Below are positions 8,526-16,466 of a stretch of 64,000 nt of DNA, in pieces; within the stretch, counting starts at the first letter, position 1; each line of letters starts with the position of its first letter. The notes beneath the pieces are model-generated. The model was not told the DNA's origin, did not search any database, and saw only the letters and a list, made by a program, of their open reading frames with translations. Source of the stretch: ZC4RG30 sp049841155 (GTDB lineage: Bacteria; Pseudomonadota; Gammaproteobacteria; Steroidobacterales; Steroidobacteraceae); the NCBI GenBank assembly GCA_049841155.1, contig JASGHI010000003.1, positions 1,488,001 to 1,552,000 on the forward strand. Direction: 5' to 3'. A program made the translations under genes and the position numbers.

Positions 8526-9793
8526 CTTGCGGCCAGTGCCTGATCCAGGTCCGCCTTGAGGTCCTCGATATGCTCGATGCCGATGGACAGGCGCACCATG
8601 TCCTCGGTCACGCCCGCCTTGGCCATCTCCTCGGCAGAGAGCTGGCGGTGCGTGGTGGATGCCGGATGCGTAGCCAGCGTGCGCGTGTCGCCGATGTTCA
8701 CCAGGCGGTAGATCAGCTTCAGGCCATCGAGGAAACGCTCGCCGGCGGCACGGCCGCCCTTCACGCCGAAGGACAGGATGCCCGAGGCACGACCGCCCAT
8801 GTACTTGCGGCACAGCGCATGCTCGGGATGCGACGGCAGGCCGGCGTAGCGCACCCAGCTCACCTTGGGGTGCTGCGAGAGGAAGGTCGCGATGCCCAGC
8901 GCGTTCTCGCACACCCGCTCCATGCGCAGCGGCAGGGTCTCGATCCCCTGCAGGATGAGGAAGGAATTGAACGGCGAGATCGCGCCACCGGTGTTGCGCA
9001 GTGGCACCACGCGCGCGCGCCCGATGTAGGCCGCCTCACCCAGCGCCTCGGTGTAGACCACACCGTGGTAGGACACATCCGGCTCGTTGAGGCGGCGGAA
9101 CTTCTCGCGATGTTTCGCCCAGGGGAAACGTCCGCTGTCGACGATGGCGCCGCCCATGCTGTTGCCATGGCCACCCAGGTACTTGGTCAGCGCATGCACG
9201 ACGATGTCGGCGCCGAAATCGATGGGGCGGCACAGGTACGGCGAAGGCACCGTGTTGTCGACGATCAGCGGCACGCCATTGCGATGCGCCACGTCCGCCA
9301 GCGCGCCGATGTCCGTGACATTGCCCAGCGGGTTGCCGATGGATTCGCAGAACACGGCCTTGGTGCGCGCATCGATGAGGCGCTCGAAGCTCGCCGGATC
9401 GCTGTGGTCGGCGAAACGCACCTCGATGCCGAACTGCGGCAGCGTGTGCGCGAAGAGATTGTAGGTGCCGCCGTACAGCGCGCTGGAAGTGACGATGTTG
9501 TCGCCGTGTTCGGCGATGGTCATGATGGCGTAGGTGATGGCCGTGCTGCCGGCCGACAGGGCGAGCGCGCCCACGCCGCCTTCCAGTGCCGCCACGCGCT
9601 TCTCCACCACGTCGGTGGTGGGGTTCATGATGCGCGTGTAGATGTTGCCCTGGACCTTCAGGTCGAACAGGTCCGCGCCATGCTGCGCGCTGTCGAAGGT
9701 GTACGAGGTGGTCTGGTAGATCGGCACCGCCGCGGAGCGCGTGGTCGGGTCGGGGCTGTAGCCGCCGTGGACGGCGATGGTTTCTGGTCGCAT
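8522..9793 (-). CDS. metY: O-acetylhomoserine sulfhydrylase
   Basis: A PLP-dependent Cys/Met-metabolism enzyme of 423 residues, the length typical of O-acetylhomoserine aminocarboxypropyltransferase, which makes homocysteine directly from O-acetylhomoserine and sulfide. The start MRPETIAVHGGYSPDPTTRS is the family N-terminus. The PLP lysine lies in VVHALTKYLGGHGNSMGG; the substrate-binding part SAGSTAITYAIMTIAEHGDN is also present. Cystathionine gamma-synthase-type activity is a less likely alternative because that family is about 40 residues shorter. No riboswitch was recognised in the 75 bp upstream. Confidence 0.9.
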   Translation of the reverse strand: MRPETIAVHGGYSPDPTTRSAAVPIYQTTSYTFDSAQHGADLFDLKVQGNIYTRIMNPTTDVVEKRVAALEGGVGALALSAGSTAITYAIMTIAEHGDNIVTSSALYGGTYNLFAHTLPQFGIEVRFADHSDPASFERLIDARTKAVFCESIGNPLGNVTDIGALADVAHRNGVPLIVDNTVPSPYLCRPIDFGADIVVHALTKYLGGHGNSMGGAIVDSGRFPWAKHREKFRRLNEPDVSYHGVVYTEALGEAAYIGRARVVPLRNTGGAISPFNSFLILQGIETLPLRMERVCENALGIATFLSQHPKVSWVRYAGLPSHPEHALCRKYMGGRASGILSFGVKGGRAAGERFLDGLKLIYRLVNIGDTRTLATHPASTTHRQLSAEEMAKAGVTEDMVRLSIGIEHIEDLKADLDQALAAS

Positions 9794-9868
9794 GCCTGAT
9801 CTCTCCGTTGTTGTCGGCTCAGCATAGCCCAAATTTCACGCTACATTCGCGCCAGCGGCCCCCAGCCT

Positions 9869-10876
9869 TCAGTGGATGAACTTGCTCCCCACCCACCAGG
9901 CGCCTGCTGCCACCAGTGCCGAAGCGGGAATGGTCAGCAACCAGGCGTAGATGAGGCTGGTGGCCAGGCCCCAGCGCACGCGCGAGGGGTTCTGCACCGA
10001 GCCCGCGCCGAGGATGGCACCGGTGATGGTGTGCGTCGTGGACACCGGAATGCCCGCATGCGAGGCGATGAACAGCGTGATGGCGCCACCGAAGGAAGCC
10101 GCCGAACCGCTGGCCGGCGTGAGCTTGGTGAGCTTCTGCCCCATGGTGCGGATGATGCGCCAGCCGCCGCACAGCGTGCCGATGGCGATCGCCATGTAGC
10201 AGCACACGATCACCCATTCGGGCAGATGGTCGCGCTGCGCCAGCCCGTGCGACATCAGCAGCAGCCAGATGATGCCCATGGTCTTCTGCGCATCGTTGCT
10301 GCCGTGGCCAATGCTGTACATGGCGCTGGTCAGCAGCTGCGTGCGCCGGAACCAGCGGTCCAGCCGCGACGGCGCGATGCGGAAACAGCACCAGCTGATG
10401 CCGAGCATGATGAGCCCGCCGATGAGGAGACCCAGCGCCGGCGACACGAAGATGAACACCGTGGTGCGGATGATATCCGGCGCCAGCAGCGGCTCGAAGC
10501 CGGCCTTGGCCATGGCCGCGCCGATCATGCCGCCGATCAGCGCATGCGAGGAGCTGGAGGGAATGCCGAAATACCAGGTGATCACGTTCCACGCGATGGC
10601 GCCGATCAGGGCGCCGAAGATCACCACGTTGTCGACGAAGGAAGGGTCGATGATGCCCTTGCCCACGGTGGCCGCGACCCGCGGCTCGAACAGGTAGATG
10701 GCGACAAAGTTGAAGAACGCGGCCCAGACCACCGCCTGATAGGGCTTGAGCACGCGGGTGGACACCACGGTGGCGATGGAGTTCGCCGCGTCGTGGAAGC
10801 CGTTCATGAAGTCGAAGGCCAGCGCCAACAGCACCAGCAGCGCCAGCGTCACCAGTGCCGCGTCGGGATGCATCAT
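9869..10876 (-). CDS. pit: Low-affinity inorganic phosphate transporter, Pit family
   Basis: A polytopic inner-membrane phosphate/cation symporter of 335 residues. The PHO-4 signature is seen twice in inverted form: FDFMNGFHDAANSIATVVST near the N-terminus and GGAITLFIASHAGIPVSTTH near the C-terminus. The start ATG overlaps the TGA of the upstream DUF47 gene, so the two are translated together; this pairing is the common arrangement for Pit proteins with a DUF47 accessory subunit. Confidence 0.95.
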   Translation of the reverse strand: MMHPDAALVTLALLVLLALAFDFMNGFHDAANSIATVVSTRVLKPYQAVVWAAFFNFVAIYLFEPRVAATVGKGIIDPSFVDNVVIFGALIGAIAWNVITWYFGIPSSSSHALIGGMIGAAMAKAGFEPLLAPDIIRTTVFIFVSPALGLLIGGLIMLGISWCCFRIAPSRLDRWFRRTQLLTSAMYSIGHGSNDAQKTMGIIWLLLMSHGLAQRDHLPEWVIVCCYMAIAIGTLCGGWRIIRTMGQKLTKLTPASGSAASFGGAITLFIASHAGIPVSTTHTITGAILGAGSVQNPSRVRWGLATSLIYAWLLTIPASALVAAGAWWVGSKFIH

Positions 10877-11517
10877 CAGCCGTTCTGCAGGACCACGCCT
10901 TCGAGCACGTCGGCGACGTCCTGGCAGCGGTCGGTGGCGGTCTCCAGCAGCTCGTAGACGGCCTTGAGCTTGATCACCTGGCGGATGTCCGACTCCTCGC
11001 GGAACAGCTTGGAGATGGCCGTGCGCATCACGCGGTCGGCGCGCGACTCCATAGTGTCCACCTCGCGGCACAGCCGCAGGATCTCCGGCGCATTCTTCAT
11101 GCTGTGCAGCAGCGCCAGCGCCGCCTGCAGCCGTTCGCAGCCGTTCTGCAGCAAGGTCGCCAGTTCCACGGCGTGGCTGCTGACCTGCTGCACGTCGTAC
11201 AGCGACAGCGACTCGGCCGCGTCCTGCATCAGGTCGAGCACGTCGTCCATGCGCGAGATCACGCGGTGGATGTCGTCGCGGTCCATGGGGGTGACGAAGA
11301 TGGTCTGCAGCAGCGTGACCGTCTCGTGGGTGATGCGGTCGGCCTCGTGCTCCAGCTCGTTGATGCGGTCGATGCGCGCGGCGCGCGCGGCGGTATCCGT
11401 ATACTCGCTGAGCAGCAGCGTGAGCTCCTGGCTGGCCGCGGCGATGCAGCTGGCGTGCCGGTTGAAGTACTCGAAGAACCGGCCCTCACGGGGCACGAGG
11501 TTGGCGATCAGTCCCAT
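10876..11517 (-). CDS. DUF47/PhoU-like phosphate transport accessory protein
   Basis: A 213-residue all-helical PhoU-like protein (DUF47). The start MGLIANLVPREGRFFEYFNR is the conserved family N-terminus; the internal segment DRDDIHRVISRMDDVLDLMQ is characteristic. It is encoded immediately upstream of pit with a 4-bp overlap and is presumed to regulate that transporter in the cytoplasm. It should not be confused with PhoU of the high-affinity Pst system: no pst genes are nearby. Confidence 0.92.
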   Translation of the reverse strand: MGLIANLVPREGRFFEYFNRHASCIAAASQELTLLLSEYTDTAARAARIDRINELEHEADRITHETVTLLQTIFVTPMDRDDIHRVISRMDDVLDLMQDAAESLSLYDVQQVSSHAVELATLLQNGCERLQAALALLHSMKNAPEILRLCREVDTMESRADRVMRTAISKLFREESDIRQVIKLKAVYELLETATDRCQDVADVLEGVVLQNG

Positions 11518-11532
11518 GGCGCGGATTCTACA

Positions 11533-11553
11533 GGCAGGCGGGGGACGCCTGCC
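11533..11553. repeat. Inverted repeat between DUF47 and the aro leader
   Basis: GGCAGGCG at 11533-11540 and CGCCTGCC at 11546-11553 form a perfect 8-bp inverted repeat with a 5-bp spacer. It lies 16 bp upstream of the leftward DUF47 start and about 70 bp upstream of the rightward leader peptide. It may be an operator or part of either promoter; there is no T-tract, so it is not a canonical terminator. Confidence 0.35.
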
Positions 11554-11583
11554 TCGCCGATGCGCGTTCCGGGACGGATCTGC

Positions 11584-11612
11584 TTGCCAGATGGCGTGCC
11601 CCTCTGGTAAAC
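11584..11612 (+). promoter_or_regulatory. Possible promoter of the aro leader
   Basis: TTGCCA at 11584-11589 and the segment TGGTAAAC (about 11605-11612) are spaced roughly like a sigma-70 promoter, with a TG that could act as an extended -10. If correct, the leader ATG at 11622 would be nearly at the 5' end, and no Shine-Dalgarno sequence is seen before it, so the leader peptide might be translated leaderlessly. Confidence 0.3.
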
Positions 11613-11621
11613 CTGCGCTCC

Positions 11622-11696
11622 ATGTCCCGCGCGTACGCCTACTGGTTCTACTTTTACTTTCCAGCCACCACGGCGGAAGGACTGGGCGCGCGCTGA
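11622..11696 (+). CDS. Aromatic-rich attenuator leader peptide of DAHP synthase
   Basis: A 24-codon ORF (ATG to TGA) whose residues 5-13 are Y, A, Y, W, F, Y, F, Y, F: eight of nine codons specify Tyr, Trp or Phe. It ends 34 nt before an intrinsic terminator that precedes the gene for the first enzyme of aromatic amino acid synthesis. This is the architecture of transcription attenuation: ribosome stalling on uncharged aromatic tRNAs would favour an antiterminator. Possible alternative pairings are GCGCG..CGCC (11629-11639) with GGCG..CGCGC (about 11684-11693), and GGCGG (about 11671-11676) with CCGCC of the terminator stem. The peptide is too short for ordinary gene calling. Confidence 0.85.
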   Translation: MSRAYAYWFYFYFPATTAEGLGAR

Positions 11697-11726
11697 AACA
11701 ACAACAGAGCGAATACCGAACCCACG

Positions 11727-11758
11727 AAAACCGCCAGCGAATCTGGCGGTTTTTTTTT
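11727..11758 (+). terminator. Attenuator terminator of the DAHP synthase leader
   Basis: A 7-bp perfect stem CCGCCAG/CTGGCGG (11731-11737 and 11743-11749) with a 5-nt loop is flanked by AAAA and nine T, so the stem can be extended by A-T pairs. It sits between the aromatic leader peptide and the DAHP synthase start at 11776. Confidence 0.92.
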
Positions 11759-11775
11759 GCCCCGAGGAGCATCAA

Positions 11776-12843
11776 GTGACCACGAATACCGATGATCTGC
11801 GCATCCACACCATGCAGGAGCTGGCGCCCCCCGCGCAGCTGCTGGCCGAGTGCCTGCGGGGCGACGCGGCCTCGGACACCGTGGCGGGCGCGCGTGGCCG
11901 CCTGCAGCGCATCCTGCGCGGCGAGGACGACCGCCTGGCGGTGGTGATCGGTCCCTGCTCCATCCATGACCCCGTGGCCGCGATGGAATACGCCACGCGC
12001 CTGGCGCGGCAGATTCCCCGCTTCAACGACAGCCTGGAAATCGTGATGCGGGTGTATTTCGAGAAGCCGCGCACCACGGTGGGGTGGAAGGGCCTGATCA
12101 ACGACCCGGACCTCGACGGCACCTTCAACATCGGCAAGGGGCTGCGCGTGGCGCGGCAGCTGCTGCTGGACGTGAACCAGCTCGGCCTGCCGGCGGGCTG
12201 CGAATTCCTCGACATCATCACGCCGCAGTACCTCGCGGACCTCGTGGCCTGGGGCGCCATCGGTGCGCGCACCACCGAAAGCCAGGTGCACCGCGAGATG
12301 GCCTCCGGCCTGTCCTGCCCCGTGGGCTTCAAGAACGGCACCGACGGCAACGCGCGCATCGCCATCGATGCGGTGCTCGCGGCCTCGCATCCGCATCATT
12401 TCCTGGCCGTCACCAAGGAGGGGCGCTGCGCCATCGCTGCGACCCACGGCAATGCCGACTGCCATGTGATCCTGCGCGGCGGCAAGATGCCGAACTACGA
12501 TGCGGCCAGCGTGGCAGCCGTGTGCGGCCAGTTGCAGGCCGCCGGCCTCGCGCCGCGCGTGATGGTCGACGCCAGTCACGGCAACAGCAACAAGAAGCCG
12601 GAGAACCAGCCGCGCGTCATCGAGGACATCGCCGGCCAGATCGCAGGCGGCGGCTGCGGCATCTCCGGCGTGATGATCGAGAGCCATCTGAAGGCCGGCC
12701 GCCAGGACAAGCTGCCCGGCCGCCCACTGGAGTACGGCCAGAGCATCACTGATGGCTGCATCGACTGGGAGACTTCGGTGGCGCTGCTGGAGACGCTGGC
12801 CCAGGCTGTGGATGCGCGGCGCCGGGCGCGCCGCGCGGCGTAA
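11776..12843 (+). CDS. Class I 3-deoxy-7-phosphoheptulonate (DAHP) synthase
   Basis: Condenses phosphoenolpyruvate and erythrose 4-phosphate, the committed step of the shikimate pathway. At 355 residues it is a class I-alpha enzyme of the AroF/AroG/AroH type: GPCSIHDPVAAMEYATRLA (residue 59 on), RVYFEKPRTTVGWKGL, GARTTESQVHRE, GFKNGTDG, and metal-binding segments VMVDASHGNSNKK and GVMIESHL. The start is a GTG with GAGGAG nine bases upstream. Which aromatic amino acid inhibits it cannot be read safely. Expression is probably attenuated through the upstream Tyr/Trp/Phe leader, which would let it sense all three products. Confidence 0.95.
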   Translation: MTTNTDDLRIHTMQELAPPAQLLAECLRGDAASDTVAGARGRLQRILRGEDDRLAVVIGPCSIHDPVAAMEYATRLARQIPRFNDSLEIVMRVYFEKPRTTVGWKGLINDPDLDGTFNIGKGLRVARQLLLDVNQLGLPAGCEFLDIITPQYLADLVAWGAIGARTTESQVHREMASGLSCPVGFKNGTDGNARIAIDAVLAASHPHHFLAVTKEGRCAIAATHGNADCHVILRGGKMPNYDAASVAAVCGQLQAAGLAPRVMVDASHGNSNKKPENQPRVIEDIAGQIAGGGCGISGVMIESHLKAGRQDKLPGRPLEYGQSITDGCIDWETSVALLETLAQAVDARRRARRAA

Positions 12844-12857
12844 GAGCAGTACACGAC

Positions 12858-13466
12858 ATGCAGACCACCCGCTTTCCTCTCATCCTGCTCGCCCTGTATC
12901 TGCTGCTGTTTGCCCTGCTCGCCATCAACCCCTACGACCGCGGCACCTGGTTTGCCGAAAACCTCACCGTATGGCTCATCGTCGGCACCATCGTGCTGCT
13001 GTGGTGGCGGGGCATCCGCTTTTCCAACACCGCCTATGCCTTTGCCAGCGTACTGATCTACCTGCACACCATCGGCGGCCACTTCACATTCGAGCGCGTG
13101 CCCTTTGGCTGGGTGACGGACTACTTCGGCTTCCATCGCAATCACTACGACCGCGTGGCCCATTTCACGGTGGGGTTCTATGCCTTTGCCATTGCCGAAT
13201 GGCTGCATGTGCGGCGCCTGGTGGCCAACCGCTTCCTGCTGTTCACCTATCCGGTGTTCGTCATCGCCACCATTGCCATGAGCTATGAGCTGGTCGAATG
13301 GTGGTATGCCGCTTCTGCCGAAACCGCCGAAGCGGCGTCCAACTACCTGGGCAGCCAGGGCGACATCTGGGACGCCCAGCGCGACATGCTGGCCGACACG
13401 CTCGGCGGCCTGCTGGCAACCGCGGTTTACTTCGTGCTGCGCAGGCCGCAGCTGCGCGCACCGTAG
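12858..13466 (+). CDS. DUF2238 (YjdF-like) integral membrane protein
   Basis: A 202-residue inner-membrane protein with about five or six hydrophobic helices and the DUF2238 hallmarks: HTIGGHFTFERVPFGW, GFHRNHYDRVAHFTVGFYAF and SQGDIWDAQRDMLADTLGG. The conserved His and Asp residues suggest metal binding or catalysis but no function is known. It follows DAHP synthase by 14 bp and may be read from the same attenuated transcript; there is no obvious metabolic link. Confidence 0.88.
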   Translation: MQTTRFPLILLALYLLLFALLAINPYDRGTWFAENLTVWLIVGTIVLLWWRGIRFSNTAYAFASVLIYLHTIGGHFTFERVPFGWVTDYFGFHRNHYDRVAHFTVGFYAFAIAEWLHVRRLVANRFLLFTYPVFVIATIAMSYELVEWWYAASAETAEAASNYLGSQGDIWDAQRDMLADTLGGLLATAVYFVLRRPQLRAP

Positions 13467-13500
13467 GTGCGGGGGTTCTTAAATTACCCACTCCCCAAGC

Positions 13501-15855
13501 TTACTTTTCATACGCTGCCAGGCTTGCTGAAACGACAGACCGTGTCTCGAGCAACTTGCTCTCAACCCATCTGCGCAGGGCGGGCGTACGCGGAAACCTG
13601 AATTCCCGTATGCGATCAGGGGTGAGTTTGCGGCCGTAGGTGAAGCGCCACTTTTCCGCATGCAGGCATGCGGCAGCAATGACCAGGTCGGCCTCCGTCA
13701 CGTCCTCCCCCTCCCTGGGCAACAACACCAGGCAGTCATCATTTACGGCTGCCGGTTCCAGCTGCACGAACGCCTCTCCAATGCTGCCAGTCTGGGCGAC
13801 TGTCACGAATGGGGGAGCAATGACCCGGGGGAAGTCCAGCCAGCCGTAGCAGCCGTTGTACTCCTCGGTCGGGGAAACGATCAGCGTGGAGCCAGGCAGC
13901 AAACCCTCGCGGCTGTGCAGCTCCTTCATGCCGTAGAAGATGTCGAAGAACGCGCCGATCGTCTCTTTTCCTGATGCTGACCGCGCTGACGTATTGCCAA
14001 TACGGGTCTTCGACACCATGGTGCGATAGGGCCTGGAAATTACCTGCCCGGACTTGATCGCACGGCGCTGCGCCACAACCTCTTTCGCATATCGGGTGTA
14101 GAACGAGCCCAGACGGCGCAGCAAGACATCGATATCGTCCTTGTTCGCCGCCTCGTCGTACACCGGGGACTCGATGTAGGCGCCTGGAGCCCATTCGTCA
14201 CGGGAATGCACATTCGCTGCGCTTGCGAATCCGGGCGTAGATGTGCGGTTCAATATGGCATCGATGGCAGCGGGTATCTGGTTGGGCTCTCTGGGCCATT
14301 CCACGCGGTTGCTCTTGCGGAGCATGAGACCGTCGTGCTGCAAACGGACGAAACAGGTCTTGCGCGCGCTGGTGTGTGGCACGCCCTTCTCTATCAGGAC
14401 AAATGCCGTTGTTGCCGCGGCAAAAGGCTGAAACAGTTCGTCAGGAAGCTGGCAGACGGCCAGCAAGGTGTTGCCCGCCAGGATCCTTTCCCGCCATGGC
14501 CCCTTGTCTCTCTTCACGAGAAGACTCATGGGAAGGATCACAGCCAGCTTCCCTCTGTCCTGCAGTCCTTGCAGCGCCCGCGCTACGAAATCCTCGATTG
14601 GCGTGTCGGTCTTCTTGTGCGGAAACGGCGGATTCATCATCGCGACAGAAGCGCGGCCGGACGGGAAGTCTTCGGACAGGAATGCATCGCCACGGTGGAT
14701 ACTGCTCGACCCATCGCCACGCAGCACCATGTTCGCGACACAGAGGGCGGCGGTTATCGGCTCATCCTCAAAGCCGATCAGTCTGTCCTTGATGACCTCG
14801 ACCATCTGCGAACGTGACAAGCTATTCTCGCGCAGGACTCGATCCATGCAGGCGATCAGGAATCCACCCGTACCACATGCCGGATCCAGAACAATATCGC
14901 CCCTGGTCACCTCACATACATCGGCCATGAAGCGGGTAATGTGCCGGGGAGTAAAATACTGGCCGATCGTATTCCCGCCGGTGTACCGGAAGAACGTCTC
15001 GTAAAGCTGCCCAAGGTAGTCATGCTCGGCCGTCAGCACCGTCACGTTCAGGCGCTCGAGGATTCTGGCAATTCGGCGAGCCTTGTCCTTGAGTTTGTCA
15101 TTTGCCTCATCCACCCTGAGGCTGCGGGCAAGGTCCGCCTTGTCCGCCTTGATGAAGGCTTCCCGGCAGGCCCTGTTGATGTCGCCGAGGATGTACCGCA
15201 CGTCGCGCCGCAGCTCACCCTTGGACCACCACAGGGCAAGCATGATCGCGGCCACCACGGCGGGCCGGAACTCGTCCTTGATGCGCGCCTCCCGCAGCAG
15301 GCGGTTCATCTCTCCGGCTCTGGCGGCCAGGACCTCCGCCGGAGGAATTGTTGGCCGAATCTCGGGTGGAGCGGATGGGGGAGCTATGCGCTCAAGATCG
15401 GCGCGGGTCGGTATCCAGTCAATCGGCTTCCCGTCATAGGTGATCGGCTTCCAGTCCGAGCCGACGCACTTGGACACGCGCAGGACAAACTCGTCCTCTG
15501 AAGTCCCCGCCAGGCCGATCGCCAGCGGGTGCCACCCATCCACGGTCAGCGCACGCGCATAGCCCTCGGCCTCCGAGATCGCAGCCCTGATGTCACTTGC
15601 CGCAGCCTTTGTCTCGATGACTGCCAACGGGGCGGTGCTGGCGCGATCGACGATCAGCGCCTCCGGGATGCCATACCCCGCTCCGCTCTTGCTGGCCCTG
15701 GCCAGCAGGTCCGCAAGCTCGGGGAAATTGCGGTATTCCTGCTGGAACAGAACGTCCCCGGCAGGCGGACGGCGGATATCCCATCCCTGAGATGTCAGCA
15801 GGTCGTTGAGGAGGTGCTCAGCCCGGCGCTCCGAAACCTTCCGCGCCGCACTCAT
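13501..15855 (-). CDS. Single-chain restriction-modification protein (HSDR_N nuclease - N6 methylase - TRD)
   Basis: A 784-residue fusion. Residues about 55-85 carry a type I HsdR N-terminal PD-(D/E)xK motif (YGIPEALIVD, then VIETK). A HsdM-like adenine methylase follows, with DPACGTGGF (about 324) and NPPF (about 408) preceded by the HsdM helical segment GQLYETFFRYTGGNTIGQYF. The last roughly 180 residues resemble a single HsdS target-recognition half. No helicase/translocase domain is present, so it is closest to a type IIG-like enzyme. ATG 15855 is preferred to a TTG at 15957. It stands alone between housekeeping genes and looks less GC-rich than its flanks, suggesting transfer. Confidence 0.8.
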   Translation of the reverse strand: MSAARKVSERRAEHLLNDLLTSQGWDIRRPPAGDVLFQQEYRNFPELADLLARASKSGAGYGIPEALIVDRASTAPLAVIETKAAASDIRAAISEAEGYARALTVDGWHPLAIGLAGTSEDEFVLRVSKCVGSDWKPITYDGKPIDWIPTRADLERIAPPSAPPEIRPTIPPAEVLAARAGEMNRLLREARIKDEFRPAVVAAIMLALWWSKGELRRDVRYILGDINRACREAFIKADKADLARSLRVDEANDKLKDKARRIARILERLNVTVLTAEHDYLGQLYETFFRYTGGNTIGQYFTPRHITRFMADVCEVTRGDIVLDPACGTGGFLIACMDRVLRENSLSRSQMVEVIKDRLIGFEDEPITAALCVANMVLRGDGSSSIHRGDAFLSEDFPSGRASVAMMNPPFPHKKTDTPIEDFVARALQGLQDRGKLAVILPMSLLVKRDKGPWRERILAGNTLLAVCQLPDELFQPFAAATTAFVLIEKGVPHTSARKTCFVRLQHDGLMLRKSNRVEWPREPNQIPAAIDAILNRTSTPGFASAANVHSRDEWAPGAYIESPVYDEAANKDDIDVLLRRLGSFYTRYAKEVVAQRRAIKSGQVISRPYRTMVSKTRIGNTSARSASGKETIGAFFDIFYGMKELHSREGLLPGSTLIVSPTEEYNGCYGWLDFPRVIAPPFVTVAQTGSIGEAFVQLEPAAVNDDCLVLLPREGEDVTEADLVIAAACLHAEKWRFTYGRKLTPDRIREFRFPRTPALRRWVESKLLETRSVVSASLAAYEK

Positions 15856-16067
15856 GCGCGTCGCTCGTTCGCCGCCAGGCCAGGAAACGTGTACATAAAC
15901 GCGCTCACAAACGCTTCCATCAGACGCCCAAATCTCCCCAGGTTTGATGGTGTCCAAGACCGGCGCAAAGGCAATCCCTGCGCCCTCTCCATCTGGGCGC
16001 GCAGCATAACATAATCAACAACTTACCACCGCGCCGCTCGCCAGAAACCCTGCAGTCCGCAAGCGGT

Positions 16068-16466
16068 CTAGCCCAGCAGCGCAAACACCCCGAGCGGATG
16101 GTGGTAGCGCGCCACCGAGGCGATGTAGAGGAACACCAGCAGCGCCGCGATAAAGCACAGCGCGCGCCCGCGCTGCGTGCGGGCGCGCCGCAGGGCAAAG
16201 ATGCCGAGCACGATGTACACCGGCAGCAGCAGCAGCTTGACCATGAGCCAGGGCGCATTGCCCGGGCGCAGCTGCAGCACGGCCACCAGCATCAGCGCCG
16301 CGGTGAGCAGCACGATATCGATGGTGTACGAGAGATAGCGCACCGCGGGATGGTTGCCCACGGTGTGTCCCGTGAGCACCAGCGCGCCGCGCAGCGCGAA
16401 CAGCGTGCCCGACGCAATGACGCAGGCGATGTGGACCAGGCGGATCTGGAGGTAGTACTCGATCAT
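16068..16466 (-). CDS. SirB2 family membrane protein
   Basis: A 132-residue inner-membrane protein with four hydrophobic helices, beginning MIEYYLQIRLVHIACVIASG and with the SirB2-typical GALVLTGHTVGNHPAVRYLS and SYTIDIVLLTAALML segments. SirB2 proteins were named for an effect on invasion-gene expression but have no settled biochemical role. The start ATG overlaps the qNOR stop (ATGA), so it is translated with the NO reductase and may serve in its assembly or function. Confidence 0.85.
   Translation of the reverse strand: MIEYYLQIRLVHIACVIASGTLFALRGALVLTGHTVGNHPAVRYLSYTIDIVLLTAALMLVAVLQLRPGNAPWLMVKLLLLPVYIVLGIFALRRARTQRGRALCFIAALLVFLYIASVARYHHPLGVFALLG

Noticed and set aside
9794..9868. SAM- or SAH-type riboswitch before the O-acetylhomoserine sulfhydrylase gene.
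   Set aside because: The 75-bp gap is too short and shows no conserved riboswitch core or terminator; only a possible TATGCT -10 is visible.
13501..15957. Treating the methylase fusion as PglX/BREX, DISARM or a type I system component.
   Set aside because: No phosphatase, helicase, Lon-like, hsdR or hsdS genes flank it; both neighbours are ordinary chromosomal genes.
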